A stretch of 60,346 bases of DNA from Candidatus Accumulibacter sp. UBA704 (GCA_002304785.1 DBMG01000166.1:1-60346); one strand, 5' to 3'. Counted from the first letter of the stretch, positions 8,340 to 17,205 are shown. Translations and numbers: made by a program. The notes: generated from the letters alone by a model not told the origin.

Positions 8340-9731
8340 ATGAACTCTGTTGCTACTGCACCGATCAAGGCAACTGGGGTGAAAGCGCCGAATTGGCTTC
8401 GCCAGTTGTGGGTTGGTTTTCTGTTTTCCATGTGTTGCGTTTGGATGTCCGGCGGAAGTGCAGCCGACTGGGGTATAAAAGTTCAGGATGCCCCGGAAGG
8501 CCGGGCAGCGGCGATCATCGCCGTTTCTCCCGGGAGTCCGGCTTTCCGAGTTGGTTTGCAACCCGGTGACCGTATTGAGAGAGCGCAGAACTTCCTTGTC
8601 CGTAACGCCGGCGAATTTGAGTTGATCCTTCGTACCGAGAGGATTGATTCGCTTCTCCTCAGAGTATCGCGTGATGGATGGGAGAAGGATGTCCGGTTAG
8701 TGCAGTCCGAGGCGCAAAAGCCGGCGAAAGCCTGGCTGGGCCTGCAGGTAAGCGACCCGCCTCCTGATTCTCGCGGAGCCCTGGTTGCAGGGGCCTTGAT
8801 TATCGGCATGGCAGCTGATGGCCCATCGGTACAGGCGGGGCTAAAAGCCGGTGATTTGATCACGAACATCGAAGGTCGTCCGGTCGACAGTGCGGCTGCG
8901 CTGGCATCGCTACTTGAAGATTGGCCTGCGGGAAAACCGATGAGACTCAGTGTGACGCGGGAAGGCTGGTCCAGGGATGTGGCGATTAAACCAGGTGTGC
9001 AACCCGACGGAGTGACGCCGATACCCGCCAGACCGGAGCCGTCAGTATCCGCGCCATCGTCGGTTGCGCGGGGGAATCCTCCTGTCGGAAATGCCACATC
9101 GCCCCAAAGTGTTCCGGTAGCGCCCCAATCGGTGGGCAACAAGGCCCTAGTCGCGGTTGGCGATTTCCGGGTCAAGGCTGCGACAGCCAACCAGGCTATT
9201 GGGGACGGGTTGCGGGAAATGTTGCTGACGGCACTGTATCGTTCAGGAAGCTACGTCGTCGTGGAACGGATGGATATTCAAGGGCTGGCCGCCGAGCAAG
9301 CTCTCTCGCGTTCACGGATGGCGCGTGAGGGGTCAGCTGTGCCACCGCAACAAATGGATGTGGCGGACATCATGGTTTATGGCGCGGTCACGGAATTTGA
9401 GGGGGGAGCCAAAGGATCCTCCTTCCAGGTTGCCGTTCCCCGTGCGCCATTAAGTCTGGGGCACGATTCGAGCACCGCTCATATGGCCATCGACATCCGC
9501 GTTGTGGACGTGTCTTCAGGGCGAATTCTTGGGGCAGAACGAATCGTTGGTGATGCAAAGTCCTCGCAGTCCTCCATTGGCGGTGCTCCGACTGTTCGAG
9601 GGGTCGGAATACCCGCCAGCTTGGGCATATTCTCCAACACGCCCATGGAGGAAGCCATCCGCAATTGCGTCGACAGGGCTGTCGGCTACGTCAGTGCGAC
9701 GGTTCCACCCAGCTATTTCCGGCACCGGTGA
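8340..9731 (+). CDS. Exported double-PDZ protein with C-terminal CsgG-like domain
   Basis: 463 residues from the ATG at 8340, chosen over the longer open frame because it opens with a signal peptide (hydrophobic WVGFLFSMCCVWMSGGSA) and GATGGGGG lies upstream. PDZ domain 1 at ~42-120 (SPGSPAFRVGLQPGDRI), PDZ domain 2 at ~130-218 (GPSVQAGLKAGDLITNIEG), a Pro-rich linker, then a CsgG-family domain at ~267-463. That domain has IGDGLREMLLTALYRSG, VVVERMDIQGLA, DIMVYGAVTEFEG and IDIRVVDVSSGRILG, which match the fold of the curli outer-membrane secretion channel. It ends PPSYFRHR. No curli partner genes are nearby. It is a paralogue of the protein at 10635-11906. Placement at the outer membrane or periplasm is inferred. 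Confidence 0.8.
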   Translation: MNSVATAPIKATGVKAPNWLRQLWVGFLFSMCCVWMSGGSAADWGIKVQDAPEGRAAAIIAVSPGSPAFRVGLQPGDRIERAQNFLVRNAGEFELILRTERIDSLLLRVSRDGWEKDVRLVQSEAQKPAKAWLGLQVSDPPPDSRGALVAGALIIGMAADGPSVQAGLKAGDLITNIEGRPVDSAAALASLLEDWPAGKPMRLSVTREGWSRDVAIKPGVQPDGVTPIPARPEPSVSAPSSVARGNPPVGNATSPQSVPVAPQSVGNKALVAVGDFRVKAATANQAIGDGLREMLLTALYRSGSYVVVERMDIQGLAAEQALSRSRMAREGSAVPPQQMDVADIMVYGAVTEFEGGAKGSSFQVAVPRAPLSLGHDSSTAHMAIDIRVVDVSSGRILGAERIVGDAKSSQSSIGGAPTVRGVGIPASLGIFSNTPMEEAIRNCVDRAVGYVSATVPPSYFRHR

Positions 9732-9747
9732 AGATCCGGAGGTTGCC

Positions 9748-10269
9748 ATGAGCAACGCTTTTCATTTCGTCAATGGTCGGTGGCTGGTTTTCACTGCAAC
9801 TTGCTTTCTGGCGGCTTGTGCGTCCCCATACTCCATGACGCGGGATATCGACGAACGTAACGGTCTCAGCGTTGGCGATGGTGTTCGCCTTGCGGCAAAG
9901 GCCATGCTGGCGGTCGGTTACTTTCCCACGCAGCAGAATGATGCTGCCGGTCGCGTGCTGGGCGAACGCAATGACAAGGATTCCTTCGGCACGGATGTGC
10001 TCACGCTATTCATCGAGGCCAACCTAGCCCGAACCCCGAAGGGTAGCCTTCAGTTGAACACCACCTGTTCCGTATCCCGGAACATCGTCTATACGGATGT
10101 GCTGGACGACGAATGCGAGAAATTCCAGCGTGCTTTCGACAAGTTGCTGACAGAGCGCGGAGCAGTGCTGCCCTCGGCCAGTCCGCCTTCGGCATCACGT
10201 CCTGTCGCACCGACTCCGGGTCCGCTTCCTGCTCCGGCACCGACGCGCGGCAAGGCATATAGCCTATGA
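9748..10269 (+). CDS. Small lipoprotein of the PDZ-CsgG operon
   Basis: 173 residues. ATG at 9748 with GGAGG six bases upstream. The signal sequence ends in FLAAC, a standard lipobox, so the mature protein should be anchored from a cysteine near residue 24. The body contains LAAKAMLAVGYFPTQQND and a possible disulfide pair; the tail is Pro/Ala-rich. Family not recognised. It lies 16 bp after the first CsgG-like gene and overlaps the next gene by four bases (ATGA), so it is translated as part of the operon. Confidence 0.72.
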   Translation: MSNAFHFVNGRWLVFTATCFLAACASPYSMTRDIDERNGLSVGDGVRLAAKAMLAVGYFPTQQNDAAGRVLGERNDKDSFGTDVLTLFIEANLARTPKGSLQLNTTCSVSRNIVYTDVLDDECEKFQRAFDKLLTERGAVLPSASPPSASRPVAPTPGPLPAPAPTRGKAYSL

Positions 10270-10619
10270 CATCGTTCGGAACCTCCTTGGCTGATCGCGC
10301 CAGGATAGTTGCGTTGTGTTTCTGCCAGTCTCTTTGGGTTGGATTGGCTTGTCTGCCTGTCGCTGCACAGGCAGTTGGCGGGGAGAACAACTATGGTGAT
10401 GACCAGGAAGTGGTACGGCTGTTTCGACAGCGGGAAGAGGCGCGCGCGTCCGAAATGCAAAGGGGGCCGTTACCGTATTTCCGTCCGGAAGATCACTACT
10501 GGAGTTATCAAATTTACGCCCCGGTATTGTTGAATCCTCCACCCCCATACTGCCGCCCGCCTGGCTTCACGCCGCCCCCTCCCTGTCGCTACTGCCCACG
10601 GCGATTGCCGCTCCAATAA
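10266..10619 (+). CDS. Small exported Pro/Cys-rich protein, unknown function
   Basis: 117 residues, beginning with an ATGA overlap with the lipoprotein gene. The N-terminus has a signal-peptide-like segment (VALCFCQSLWVGLACLPVAAQA). The middle is charged (EVVRLFRQREEARASEMQRG) and the C-terminus is very rich in proline and cysteine (PPPPYCRPPGFTPPPPCRYC). Not recognised. Coupling to its neighbours suggests it acts with the CsgG-like proteins. The C-terminal cysteines could form disulfides in the periplasm. Confidence 0.6.
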   Translation: MTSFGTSLADRARIVALCFCQSLWVGLACLPVAAQAVGGENNYGDDQEVVRLFRQREEARASEMQRGPLPYFRPEDHYWSYQIYAPVLLNPPPPYCRPPGFTPPPPCRYCPRRLPLQ

Positions 10620-10634
10620 GCCCCATGGTGCTAC

Positions 10635-11906
10635 ATGGACTTCGCACGGTTATTCAAGGTGCAGCCGCACATCGCCTACAGGCTGACCCGATGGCTTGTT
10701 ACCTTCGGCCTGCTTGCCTTTGGAGCACAATCCATCGTTGCCGGCCAGACTTTGCCGCGACTGTGCGACGGGGTGTGGCTTGGGGTGTCGCTCGAGTTGT
10801 CGCCAGACGGTCCCGGGGCGCGTGTCAGCAGGGTGGAGTCCGAAGGACCGGGGTTAGATGCCGGGCTGGGCGTGGGAGATGTTATTACCGCCATTGGCGG
10901 AGTAAGCGTTGGCAGCCCCGCCGATCTTGCGAATTGGGCTGCCGATGCGGAACCGGGTGAAAGGGTTGCGGTTTCGATATTCCGCAAGGCGCAAACCATT
11001 GCTGTTGAGATAAGCCCATGGGCCATTCCCAAGAGCGGCTGCCTTAGTCGTCTCGGTGAGTATTACCTGCAAAGAGGCGATACCGTTGCTGCGGAACACC
11101 ACTTCCGCACCGCCCTGGCCGTGGATCCAGACCAACTCATTGCGCGGCAGCGGCTTTCGGAGATGACCAGTATCGCAACCCGACAACCCGTGAGCGAAAC
11201 ACTAAGCCAAGAGGCTGACCGCGCCCCGCAAACTCGCGAGGTCGACATTCAGTCTCCTGCGGAAGGTTTGAAGGCAGGAGTCGTGGCCGAACCAACTCCT
11301 GTGCGCGCCGATGGGATGAAGGCCATGGTGGCGGTTGGAGGGTTTGAAGTCAAGGCTGCCAAGGCGGTGGGCGCCATCGGCGACGGGTTGCGTGAGATGT
11401 TGGTCAGTGCCTTGCATCAGAGTGGATATTTTGTGGTTGTCGAGCGCGGCCATCTGCGGGGCGTGCTGGCGGAACAGGATCTGTCGCTTTCGGTATTGGC
11501 GAGGAGCGGAAGCGCCTTGCCTGCCGGGATCGAAGTTGCAGAGGTCATGATCTTCGGAGCCGTTACAGAGTTCGAGCCACAAGCCGGAGGTTCAAGTTTC
11601 ATGACCCCGATGATGGGTGTTCCCCTCGCCATGGGGGCGCGCATCTCCTGGTCACAGATGGCTTTGGACGTTCGTGTCGTGGATGTGCGGAGCGGCCGCG
11701 TGCTGGGAGCGGAGCGCATTCCGGGTATGGCCAGGTTTGCCCAGGCCACAATCGCTGGTGCGCTCCCGGTGGGCGGCGCCGCCATTCCCACCAGCCTCAG
11801 CGTCTATCGCAACACGCCTATGGAGTATGCCATACGCGATTGCATCCGTAAGGTAGGATATTTCGTCATCAACAGCATTGGCGACGAATACTATCGTCAC
11901 CGCTAG
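10635..11906 (+). CDS. Exported PDZ-TPR protein with C-terminal CsgG-like domain
   Basis: 423 residues, 15 bp after the previous gene. Signal peptide at ~15-37 (TRWLVTFGLLAFGAQSIVAG), a PDZ domain at ~44-130 (GPGLDAGLGVGDVITAIGG), a TPR-like unit at ~135-178 (LGEYYLQRGDTVAAEHHF), a linker, then a CsgG-like domain at ~229-423 (IGDGLREMLVSALHQSG, VVVERGHLRGVLAEQ, VMIFGAVTEFEP, LDVRVVDVRSGRVLG). It ends DEYYRHR, echoing the YFRHR end of its paralogue at 8340-9731, so the extreme C-terminus is conserved. The two may form a hetero-oligomer, as CsgG forms a ring; that is inference. The ribosome site is weak, consistent with coupling. Confidence 0.78.
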   Translation: MDFARLFKVQPHIAYRLTRWLVTFGLLAFGAQSIVAGQTLPRLCDGVWLGVSLELSPDGPGARVSRVESEGPGLDAGLGVGDVITAIGGVSVGSPADLANWAADAEPGERVAVSIFRKAQTIAVEISPWAIPKSGCLSRLGEYYLQRGDTVAAEHHFRTALAVDPDQLIARQRLSEMTSIATRQPVSETLSQEADRAPQTREVDIQSPAEGLKAGVVAEPTPVRADGMKAMVAVGGFEVKAAKAVGAIGDGLREMLVSALHQSGYFVVVERGHLRGVLAEQDLSLSVLARSGSALPAGIEVAEVMIFGAVTEFEPQAGGSSFMTPMMGVPLAMGARISWSQMALDVRVVDVRSGRVLGAERIPGMARFAQATIAGALPVGGAAIPTSLSVYRNTPMEYAIRDCIRKVGYFVINSIGDEYYRHR

Positions 11907-11923
11907 CGGCGGGCTTGCCGGCG

Positions 11924-12007
11924 CTTGATTTCAGCCAGAAGACGTTTGCGGGGATCAAGCTGTCGGAGAAGCCGGCCTCGGAAGCGAATGCCGGCGATAC
12001 GGAGTGA
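11924..12007 (+). pseudogene. Remnant: diverged copy of the 3' end of the DUF1289-like gene at 3866
   Basis: Over about 51 bp (11924-11974 against 3977-4027) the two sites agree at all but four positions. The shared reading frame gives DFSQKTFAGIKLSEK here and DFSQKMFAGIKLSGK in the intact gene. The reading frame then continues differently and stops at 12007. No start or Cys-containing N-terminal half is present, so this is a fragment. It marks the right edge of the block that begins just after the intact gene. Confidence 0.7.
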
Positions 12008-12193
12008 CTCCCGGTTCCGTTGTTACGTACTGCTACAGAAGCGAGCTCAATGGAAACAAGATTTCTGGGATGATGTTTCGGTGTCACTTGCCTTGCTGCC
12101 GTCGTCGATCGATCGGACATGGTTTGAACGTCTCGTCCGCGCTCGATGGGCGTAAAAGGGCTTCACCGCAGTACGTCATTCTGGAGAAACGCC

Positions 12194-12682
12194 ATGATTA
12201 GTACGCTGGTTGATCTGCTTGGAAATTTCTACGCCAACAACGACTTCACTCACGTCGAGACCATTGCGCGAACCTTGCACGCGTCCGTCCCCGATGATCT
12301 GGTTTCCCTTCAATTCCTCGGTCTTGCGTACTATCGGAGCGGGCGCGTCGACGAAGCGGTTTCCATTTTCGACAAGGTGCTTCGGCGGCGGAAGACGCTT
12401 GCTGGCATCGATTCGCAGGAAGCAACGAATGAAATTGCCGGCGACGACAGCTGCGCGGCAGTCTGCTACCAGGAGGCGACCAAGCGTAACCCCTGGCTGG
12501 CCAAGGCGTGGTATGACCTTGGCGCGATCCTGCTCAAATTGAAGAGATCCGAACTGGCGATTCCGGCATTCCGCAGTTTCCTTGCCGCGCAACCCGTGTC
12601 GAGCCAAGCCCTGCAGGCGTTGGATCAGGTCGGCCTGAGCCCGGACAAGCTCGGCCTGAGTCAGGACGCGCTGGCCCCGTAG
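12194..12682 (+). CDS. TPR-repeat protein, unknown partner
   Basis: 162 residues; GGAG lies seven bases before the ATG. It contains tetratricopeptide-like helical pairs: LQFLGLAYYRSGRVDEAVSIFDKVL near residues 37-62 and AWYDLGAILLKLKRSELAIPAFRSFL near 105-130. There is no signal peptide, so it is predicted cytoplasmic. TPR units bind proteins, but nothing here names the partner. The 186 bp before it (12008-12193) hold no gene that I can support. It converges on the Wzz-like gene with six bases between stops. Confidence 0.65.
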   Translation: MISTLVDLLGNFYANNDFTHVETIARTLHASVPDDLVSLQFLGLAYYRSGRVDEAVSIFDKVLRRRKTLAGIDSQEATNEIAGDDSCAAVCYQEATKRNPWLAKAWYDLGAILLKLKRSELAIPAFRSFLAAQPVSSQALQALDQVGLSPDKLGLSQDALAP

Positions 12683-12688
12683 CTTCCG

Positions 12689-14713
12689 TTACGCGGCTCT
12701 CTGGAGCGCCGGCATGATCGTATCGATCTCTTCGATCTTTCGGCGCACGCCGGGCGGCGCGAACCCCGCATATCTGGCCAGGGCGTCGGCCGGCAGCGGG
12801 CCAACGATGCGGTCGAGGTCGGAAAAACGGAGCCCTCGTCCGACCAGATAGGCGATGCAGGTGTGGCGGAGAGACAGCGCGGTGATCTCCGCCGGGTCGT
12901 CGAGGCCAGCGTCGTGGGCGGCGCAGAGCAGCCGCCGCGCGACTTCTTCATCCGAATCCGGCATGGCGAAGACGTTGGCGCCTTCGTCGCCAGCCAGTCT
13001 GGCGAAGAGATCGGGTGGGACGCGAAGCAGGCGCGTGGCATCCCTCAGCAGCGTGACGGTGCCGGACTCGGCGTCGACATCGAGGGGCGCGATGCGGCGG
13101 ATTTCTTCTGGCGTCGCGCCGCACAGCAGCAGGGTTGCCCATGCCGCATCCTGCTCCGGCATCGTTTCCAGCAACCGGGAAACCTCGGACTGCGACAGTT
13201 CGCGCGGCAGGTCCAGCGCATTGGGCAGCAATGCGGGCGAACCGTGCTGGGGCAAGGCCTGCTGCGATGAGCGTCCGGCAAGCGCAGGCGGGATATCCTG
13301 GCCGACGGTGATCCACGACTGGGGAACGATCACCGGGGCAGTCGATGGTGGTGGCGGGCGGTTGAACACCTCGACCAGCGCCATGGCGCAGAGCGCCAGG
13401 ATGGTGGCCACGGCGAAACTGATTCCGGCATCGCGGAGGTAGTCAGGGCGCCACGCCCGTTGCGGCACGTTCGCCGCCTCGATGATCTGCAACGAGGGCT
13501 TGCGCGAGCGCTCGCTGGTTTCTGTACGCAGCAGACGTTCCGACAGGCTGCTCCGGCTGGACTCGATCTGCGCCAGCTCCTGTTCCATCGACTTGTAGGT
13601 GCTGAAACTCTTGGAGAATGAATGCACGGTGCGCCGGTCGTCGGCGATCTGCGACTGCAGCTTCTGCTGCGCCTGTCGGGCCGAGGCCAGTTCTTCCTCG
13701 GCTTCCGCCAGCAGCATCTGTCCCGAGCCGGCCTTCTGTTCGGCGATCTGTTTTTCCAGATCGGCCAGGCGCGAGCGCATGCCTTTCACATTCGGATCCA
13801 TGTCCATGTATTGAGGGGTGTAGACGCGCTCCTGTTCACGCAAGGACTCCCGCAACTGCGATGCGCGCGCCTCCAGCGCGGCCAGCGTAGGATTGTCACG
13901 CGAGCGCACCACGGTCTTGCCGCTGGCCATGGAATCCTTGATCGAACGAACGCGACCCTCTGCCTGGGCGACCTTTTCGTTGGCCGCGTTCAGCGAGTTC
14001 GATAATCCCTTGACCCGGGCGAGAACCTGGTTTTCCTCACGCTCTCCCGAGACGATATCGGCGGTCTGGCGGAAGTCTTCGAGCGCCTTGCGTTTTTCGG
14101 CAAGGCGCTGGTTCAGTCGGGCCAACTCGTCGCGCAGGGTTTCGATCTCCGTCGAGGCGGAATTGGAATAACTGTCGATGAGGCGGCGGGAATACACATC
14201 TATCAGGGCATTCAGGATGGCCGCCAGATGCGCCGGGTGAGGACCGGTCGCGGTGAGCTGGATGTTGTTTGTCTCGGCGAGCGGTTCCGCCGTCAGGGCT
14301 GCCTGGACGCCCTGTGCCGGGTCGGAACCGTATTCGGGCAGATCGACGCCTTGCTGGCCCAGCAGGCCCAGCACCTCGTCGATCAGAGGGCGGCTGGTCA
14401 GAATGCCGGCTTCGGCGTGCAGGCTGCCCGCATTTCCCGGATTTGCTGCGGTCGTGACGGTCGAAGAGGTCGCCGCTCGTTGCGCGTTGGACGGCGTGCC
14501 GGATACAACCCCTGCCGTCTTTACTGCGATCCGCGCCTGCGAACGGTATTCCGGCGCACGGGAAAAGGTATATGTGAGTCCGGCGAGCAGGATGGGGAGG
14601 AATACCAGCAGGAAGACCCGCAGACGCCGCCGGTTGCCGCGCGCGGCAATTTCCGACGCGGCGTGCATTTCGTTTTCCCGAGCGGGGTTGATCTGCGACT
14701 CGAAACCGAACAT
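12689..14713 (-). CDS. Wzz/GNVR chain-length-type membrane protein fused to a degenerate tyrosine-recombinase-like domain
   Basis: 674 residues. N-terminal membrane helix at ~31-50, a large periplasmic region with a Wzz-type start (EYRSQARIAVKT) and long coiled coils (~180-395), then a second membrane helix at ~428-448. This is the topology of polysaccharide co-polymerases, which set chain length in polysaccharide export. The cytoplasmic C-terminal ~170 residues are not a kinase. They read like a tyrosine-recombinase catalytic domain: ELSQSEVSRLLETM, LLLCGATPEEIRRI, LRVPPDLFARL, ITALSLRHTCIAYLVGRG and DALARYAGFAP. The R of LRHT (residue 616) and a C-terminal Tyr (648) are kept, but the first catalytic Arg (GLR position) is Thr/Pro, so recombination activity is unlikely. 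Start at 14713 with GAGG eight bases upstream. No polysaccharide genes adjoin it. Confidence 0.78.
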   Translation of the reverse strand: MFGFESQINPARENEMHAASEIAARGNRRRLRVFLLVFLPILLAGLTYTFSRAPEYRSQARIAVKTAGVVSGTPSNAQRAATSSTVTTAANPGNAGSLHAEAGILTSRPLIDEVLGLLGQQGVDLPEYGSDPAQGVQAALTAEPLAETNNIQLTATGPHPAHLAAILNALIDVYSRRLIDSYSNSASTEIETLRDELARLNQRLAEKRKALEDFRQTADIVSGEREENQVLARVKGLSNSLNAANEKVAQAEGRVRSIKDSMASGKTVVRSRDNPTLAALEARASQLRESLREQERVYTPQYMDMDPNVKGMRSRLADLEKQIAEQKAGSGQMLLAEAEEELASARQAQQKLQSQIADDRRTVHSFSKSFSTYKSMEQELAQIESSRSSLSERLLRTETSERSRKPSLQIIEAANVPQRAWRPDYLRDAGISFAVATILALCAMALVEVFNRPPPPSTAPVIVPQSWITVGQDIPPALAGRSSQQALPQHGSPALLPNALDLPRELSQSEVSRLLETMPEQDAAWATLLLCGATPEEIRRIAPLDVDAESGTVTLLRDATRLLRVPPDLFARLAGDEGANVFAMPDSDEEVARRLLCAAHDAGLDDPAEITALSLRHTCIAYLVGRGLRFSDLDRIVGPLPADALARYAGFAPPGVRRKIEEIDTIMPALQRAA

Positions 14714-14920
14714 GGTGAAACCCTCAATACTTAATGAACAATCGGCCTTGGAAATTGGTCATTCATAGCGTTGGATGTTACTTTTGGTCCCTGCGCGGGG
14801 TGTTCACGTTTCCCGGGCTTCATATTAATCGTCCCGGCCGGCAAAGAAAACGTCCGCAGCCTGCGAAGACTGGGAGTGATTAGCGGTCGGTGACATCTTT
14901 CCGGAACGATATTTGCGATC

Positions 14921-16657
14921 ATGCACCACGAAATAACCCTGATCACGACGATTGCCGCCGCCTTCGGGTTTGCGCTCATTCTTGGCTTCCTCGCCGAGCG
15001 AATCCGTCTACCGGCGATGGTCGGCTACCTTCTGGCCGGCATTCTGATCGGACCGGCGACGCCGGGCTTCGTGGCGGATTTGGATACGGCATCGCAGCTT
15101 TCGGAAATCGGGGTCATGCTGCTGATGTTCGGTGTCGGGCTGCATTTTTCGCTCGATGACCTTCTGGCTGTGAAGCGGATCGCGGTTCCCGGCGCCGTGG
15201 TGCAAATGGGCCTGGCGACCGTGCTGGGCATGGCGGTGGCTTCCGGGTGGGGTTGGAGCATCGGATCGGCGCTGGTGTTCGGTCTCTCCCTGTCGTGTGC
15301 CAGTACCGTCGTGCTGCTCAAGGCGCTGGAGTCGCGCGGCTTGCTGGAAACGCATAACGGCCAGATTGCCGTCGGCTGGCTAGTAGTCGAGGATCTGGCC
15401 ACGGTGCTGGTGCTCGTCTTGCTGCCCCCGCTGGCGGGGCTGCTGGGTGGCAATGCGGGTGCATCGGCGGCCGGCGTGCCGCTCTGGCAGGCACTCGGCA
15501 AGACCGTGCTGCAAATTGCGGCCTTCATTGCCCTGATGCTGCTGGTTGGGCGCCGGATGTTGCCAAAGTTGCTGTGGCATGTGGCACGGACCGGTTCGCA
15601 GGAGCTGTTTACGCTGGCGGTGATATCGGCGGCCATCGGCATCGCCTACGGGGCGGCGGCGTTGTTCAACGTGTCGTTCGCGCTGGGAGCTTTTTTCGCC
15701 GGCATGGTCATGCGCGAGTCCGAATTCAGCCACCGCGCGGCGGCTGAATCGCTGCCCCTGCGCGATGCCTTCGCGGTGCTGTTCTTCGTTGCCGTGGGCA
15801 TGCTGTTTGACCCGGTCGTCATCGTCAGCGCGCCGTTCAAGGTACTGGCCGTGGTGGCCATCATTATCCTGGGCAAGTCGTTGGCGGCCATGGCCTTGGT
15901 TCTGGTGCTGCGGTATCCGCTGAACACGGCGCTGACCGTCGCTGCCAGTCTGGCGCAGATCGGCGAGTTCTCCTTCATCCTGGCGGGGTTGGGGATGTCG
16001 CTCGGCTTGCTGCAGGGAGAAGGGCAGAGCCTGGTCCTGGCGGGTGCGCTGATTTCGATCGCGTTGAATCCGCTGGTTTTCGCCGTGGTGAAGCCGTTGC
16101 GGGAATGGATCATCGCGCGCTCCCCGCTGGCGCGGCGACTGGAGCAACGGCCCGGTCCGTTAGCCGAATTGCCGATGGAGACCGAGGGCAAGTATCTTAA
16201 GGAACAAGTGGTTCTCGTCGGTTACGGGCGCGTTGGGCGGCGGGTTGCCGCGGCCCTGAGTGAGCATGGCATTCCGTTGATCGTTATCGAGCAGAACCGC
16301 GAACAGGTGGAGATTCTGCGCAAGGAGGGTTTTGCCGCCGTCTGCGGCGATGCTGCCGGAGATCCGGGAACGTTGATCCAGGCCCATATCGCCAATGCCG
16401 CCATGCTGGTCATCGCCACGCCGGATACGGTAGACATTCGGAAAATGGCCGACATTGCCCGTACCTTGAATCCGTCCATCGAAATCGTCTTGCGTGCCCA
16501 TGGCGAATCGGAACTGGAGCTTCTGAAGCGCGAAGGGATCGGCGCCGTGTTCTTCGGCGAGGAAGAACTGGCACGCGGCATGAGCAGTCATGCGCTGCGG
16601 CGGTTTGCCGTCGAGACTTCGTCGGAGGTTCGGGAGACTTCGACAAAAAGTTCTTGA
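14921..16657 (+). CDS. ybaL: YbaL-type cation/proton antiporter of the Kef (CPA2) family
   Basis: 578 residues. It opens MHHEITLITTIAAAFGFAL and keeps VGYLLAGILIGPATPGFVAD and LMFGVGLHFSLDDL, which closely match E. coli YbaL. About 12 membrane helices fill residues 1-400. A cytoplasmic TrkA-N (RCK) domain starts near residue 428 with the nucleotide-binding GYGRVGRR. The predicted role is K+ or Na+ exchange for protons in the inner membrane, gated by nucleotide binding. Transcribed divergently from the Wzz-like gene across 207 bp. Confidence 0.9.
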   Translation: MHHEITLITTIAAAFGFALILGFLAERIRLPAMVGYLLAGILIGPATPGFVADLDTASQLSEIGVMLLMFGVGLHFSLDDLLAVKRIAVPGAVVQMGLATVLGMAVASGWGWSIGSALVFGLSLSCASTVVLLKALESRGLLETHNGQIAVGWLVVEDLATVLVLVLLPPLAGLLGGNAGASAAGVPLWQALGKTVLQIAAFIALMLLVGRRMLPKLLWHVARTGSQELFTLAVISAAIGIAYGAAALFNVSFALGAFFAGMVMRESEFSHRAAAESLPLRDAFAVLFFVAVGMLFDPVVIVSAPFKVLAVVAIIILGKSLAAMALVLVLRYPLNTALTVAASLAQIGEFSFILAGLGMSLGLLQGEGQSLVLAGALISIALNPLVFAVVKPLREWIIARSPLARRLEQRPGPLAELPMETEGKYLKEQVVLVGYGRVGRRVAAALSEHGIPLIVIEQNREQVEILRKEGFAAVCGDAAGDPGTLIQAHIANAAMLVIATPDTVDIRKMADIARTLNPSIEIVLRAHGESELELLKREGIGAVFFGEEELARGMSSHALRRFAVETSSEVRETSTKSS

Positions 16658-16747
16658 TTCCAAGAAGAAGAAAGCGCCTCTCCGGGTTGTGATACCTGCT
16701 TCTTGCTCCTATGTTGAAAGTACGATCACGACAAAGGGAGATCCATC

Positions 16748-17191
16748 ATGTTCAAACACATTCTCGTTCCGACAGACGGTTCGGAGTTGTCACGGAAAGC
16801 TGCGCGTGGTGCCGTGCTGTTCGCCAAGGATTGCGGCGCGCGCGTGACCGCTCTGCATGTCAAGCCAGAGCCGCAACTTCATTACTACATGGAAGGAGCA
16901 CGATATGATCCATCCGTGCTGGAGCATATCGCCGAGGTGGCAGAAAGCGACGCACGCAAGTATCTCGATTATGTCGAGGGCCTCTGCCGGGATTCAGGAG
17001 TGCGCTGTGCGCGGCTGATCGAGACCAGCGACGATCCTTACCGGGTGATTATCGATACGGCAATCGGGAATGCCTGTGACCTGATCTTCATCGGGTCGCA
17101 CGGGCGGGGCGGCCTGGCCGGCCTGCTGCTCGGCAGCGTCACATTGAAGGTGCTCACGCACAGCACTATTCCGGTGCTGGTTTATCGCTGA
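16748..17191 (+). CDS. Universal stress protein, UspA family
   Basis: 147 residues, normal for a single-domain Usp. It starts MFKHILVPTDGSELSRKAA and ends with the ATP-binding pattern IGSHGRGGLAGLLLGSVT, so it is probably of the ATP-binding class. A strong ribosome site (AAAGGGAG) precedes the ATG. It lies 90 bp after ybaL on the same strand and is followed by a perfect 11-bp stem-loop. Confidence 0.92.
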   Translation: MFKHILVPTDGSELSRKAARGAVLFAKDCGARVTALHVKPEPQLHYYMEGARYDPSVLEHIAEVAESDARKYLDYVEGLCRDSGVRCARLIETSDDPYRVIIDTAIGNACDLIFIGSHGRGGLAGLLLGSVTLKVLTHSTIPVLVYR

Positions 17192-17205
17192 GCCGCGTAG
17201 GTTCG

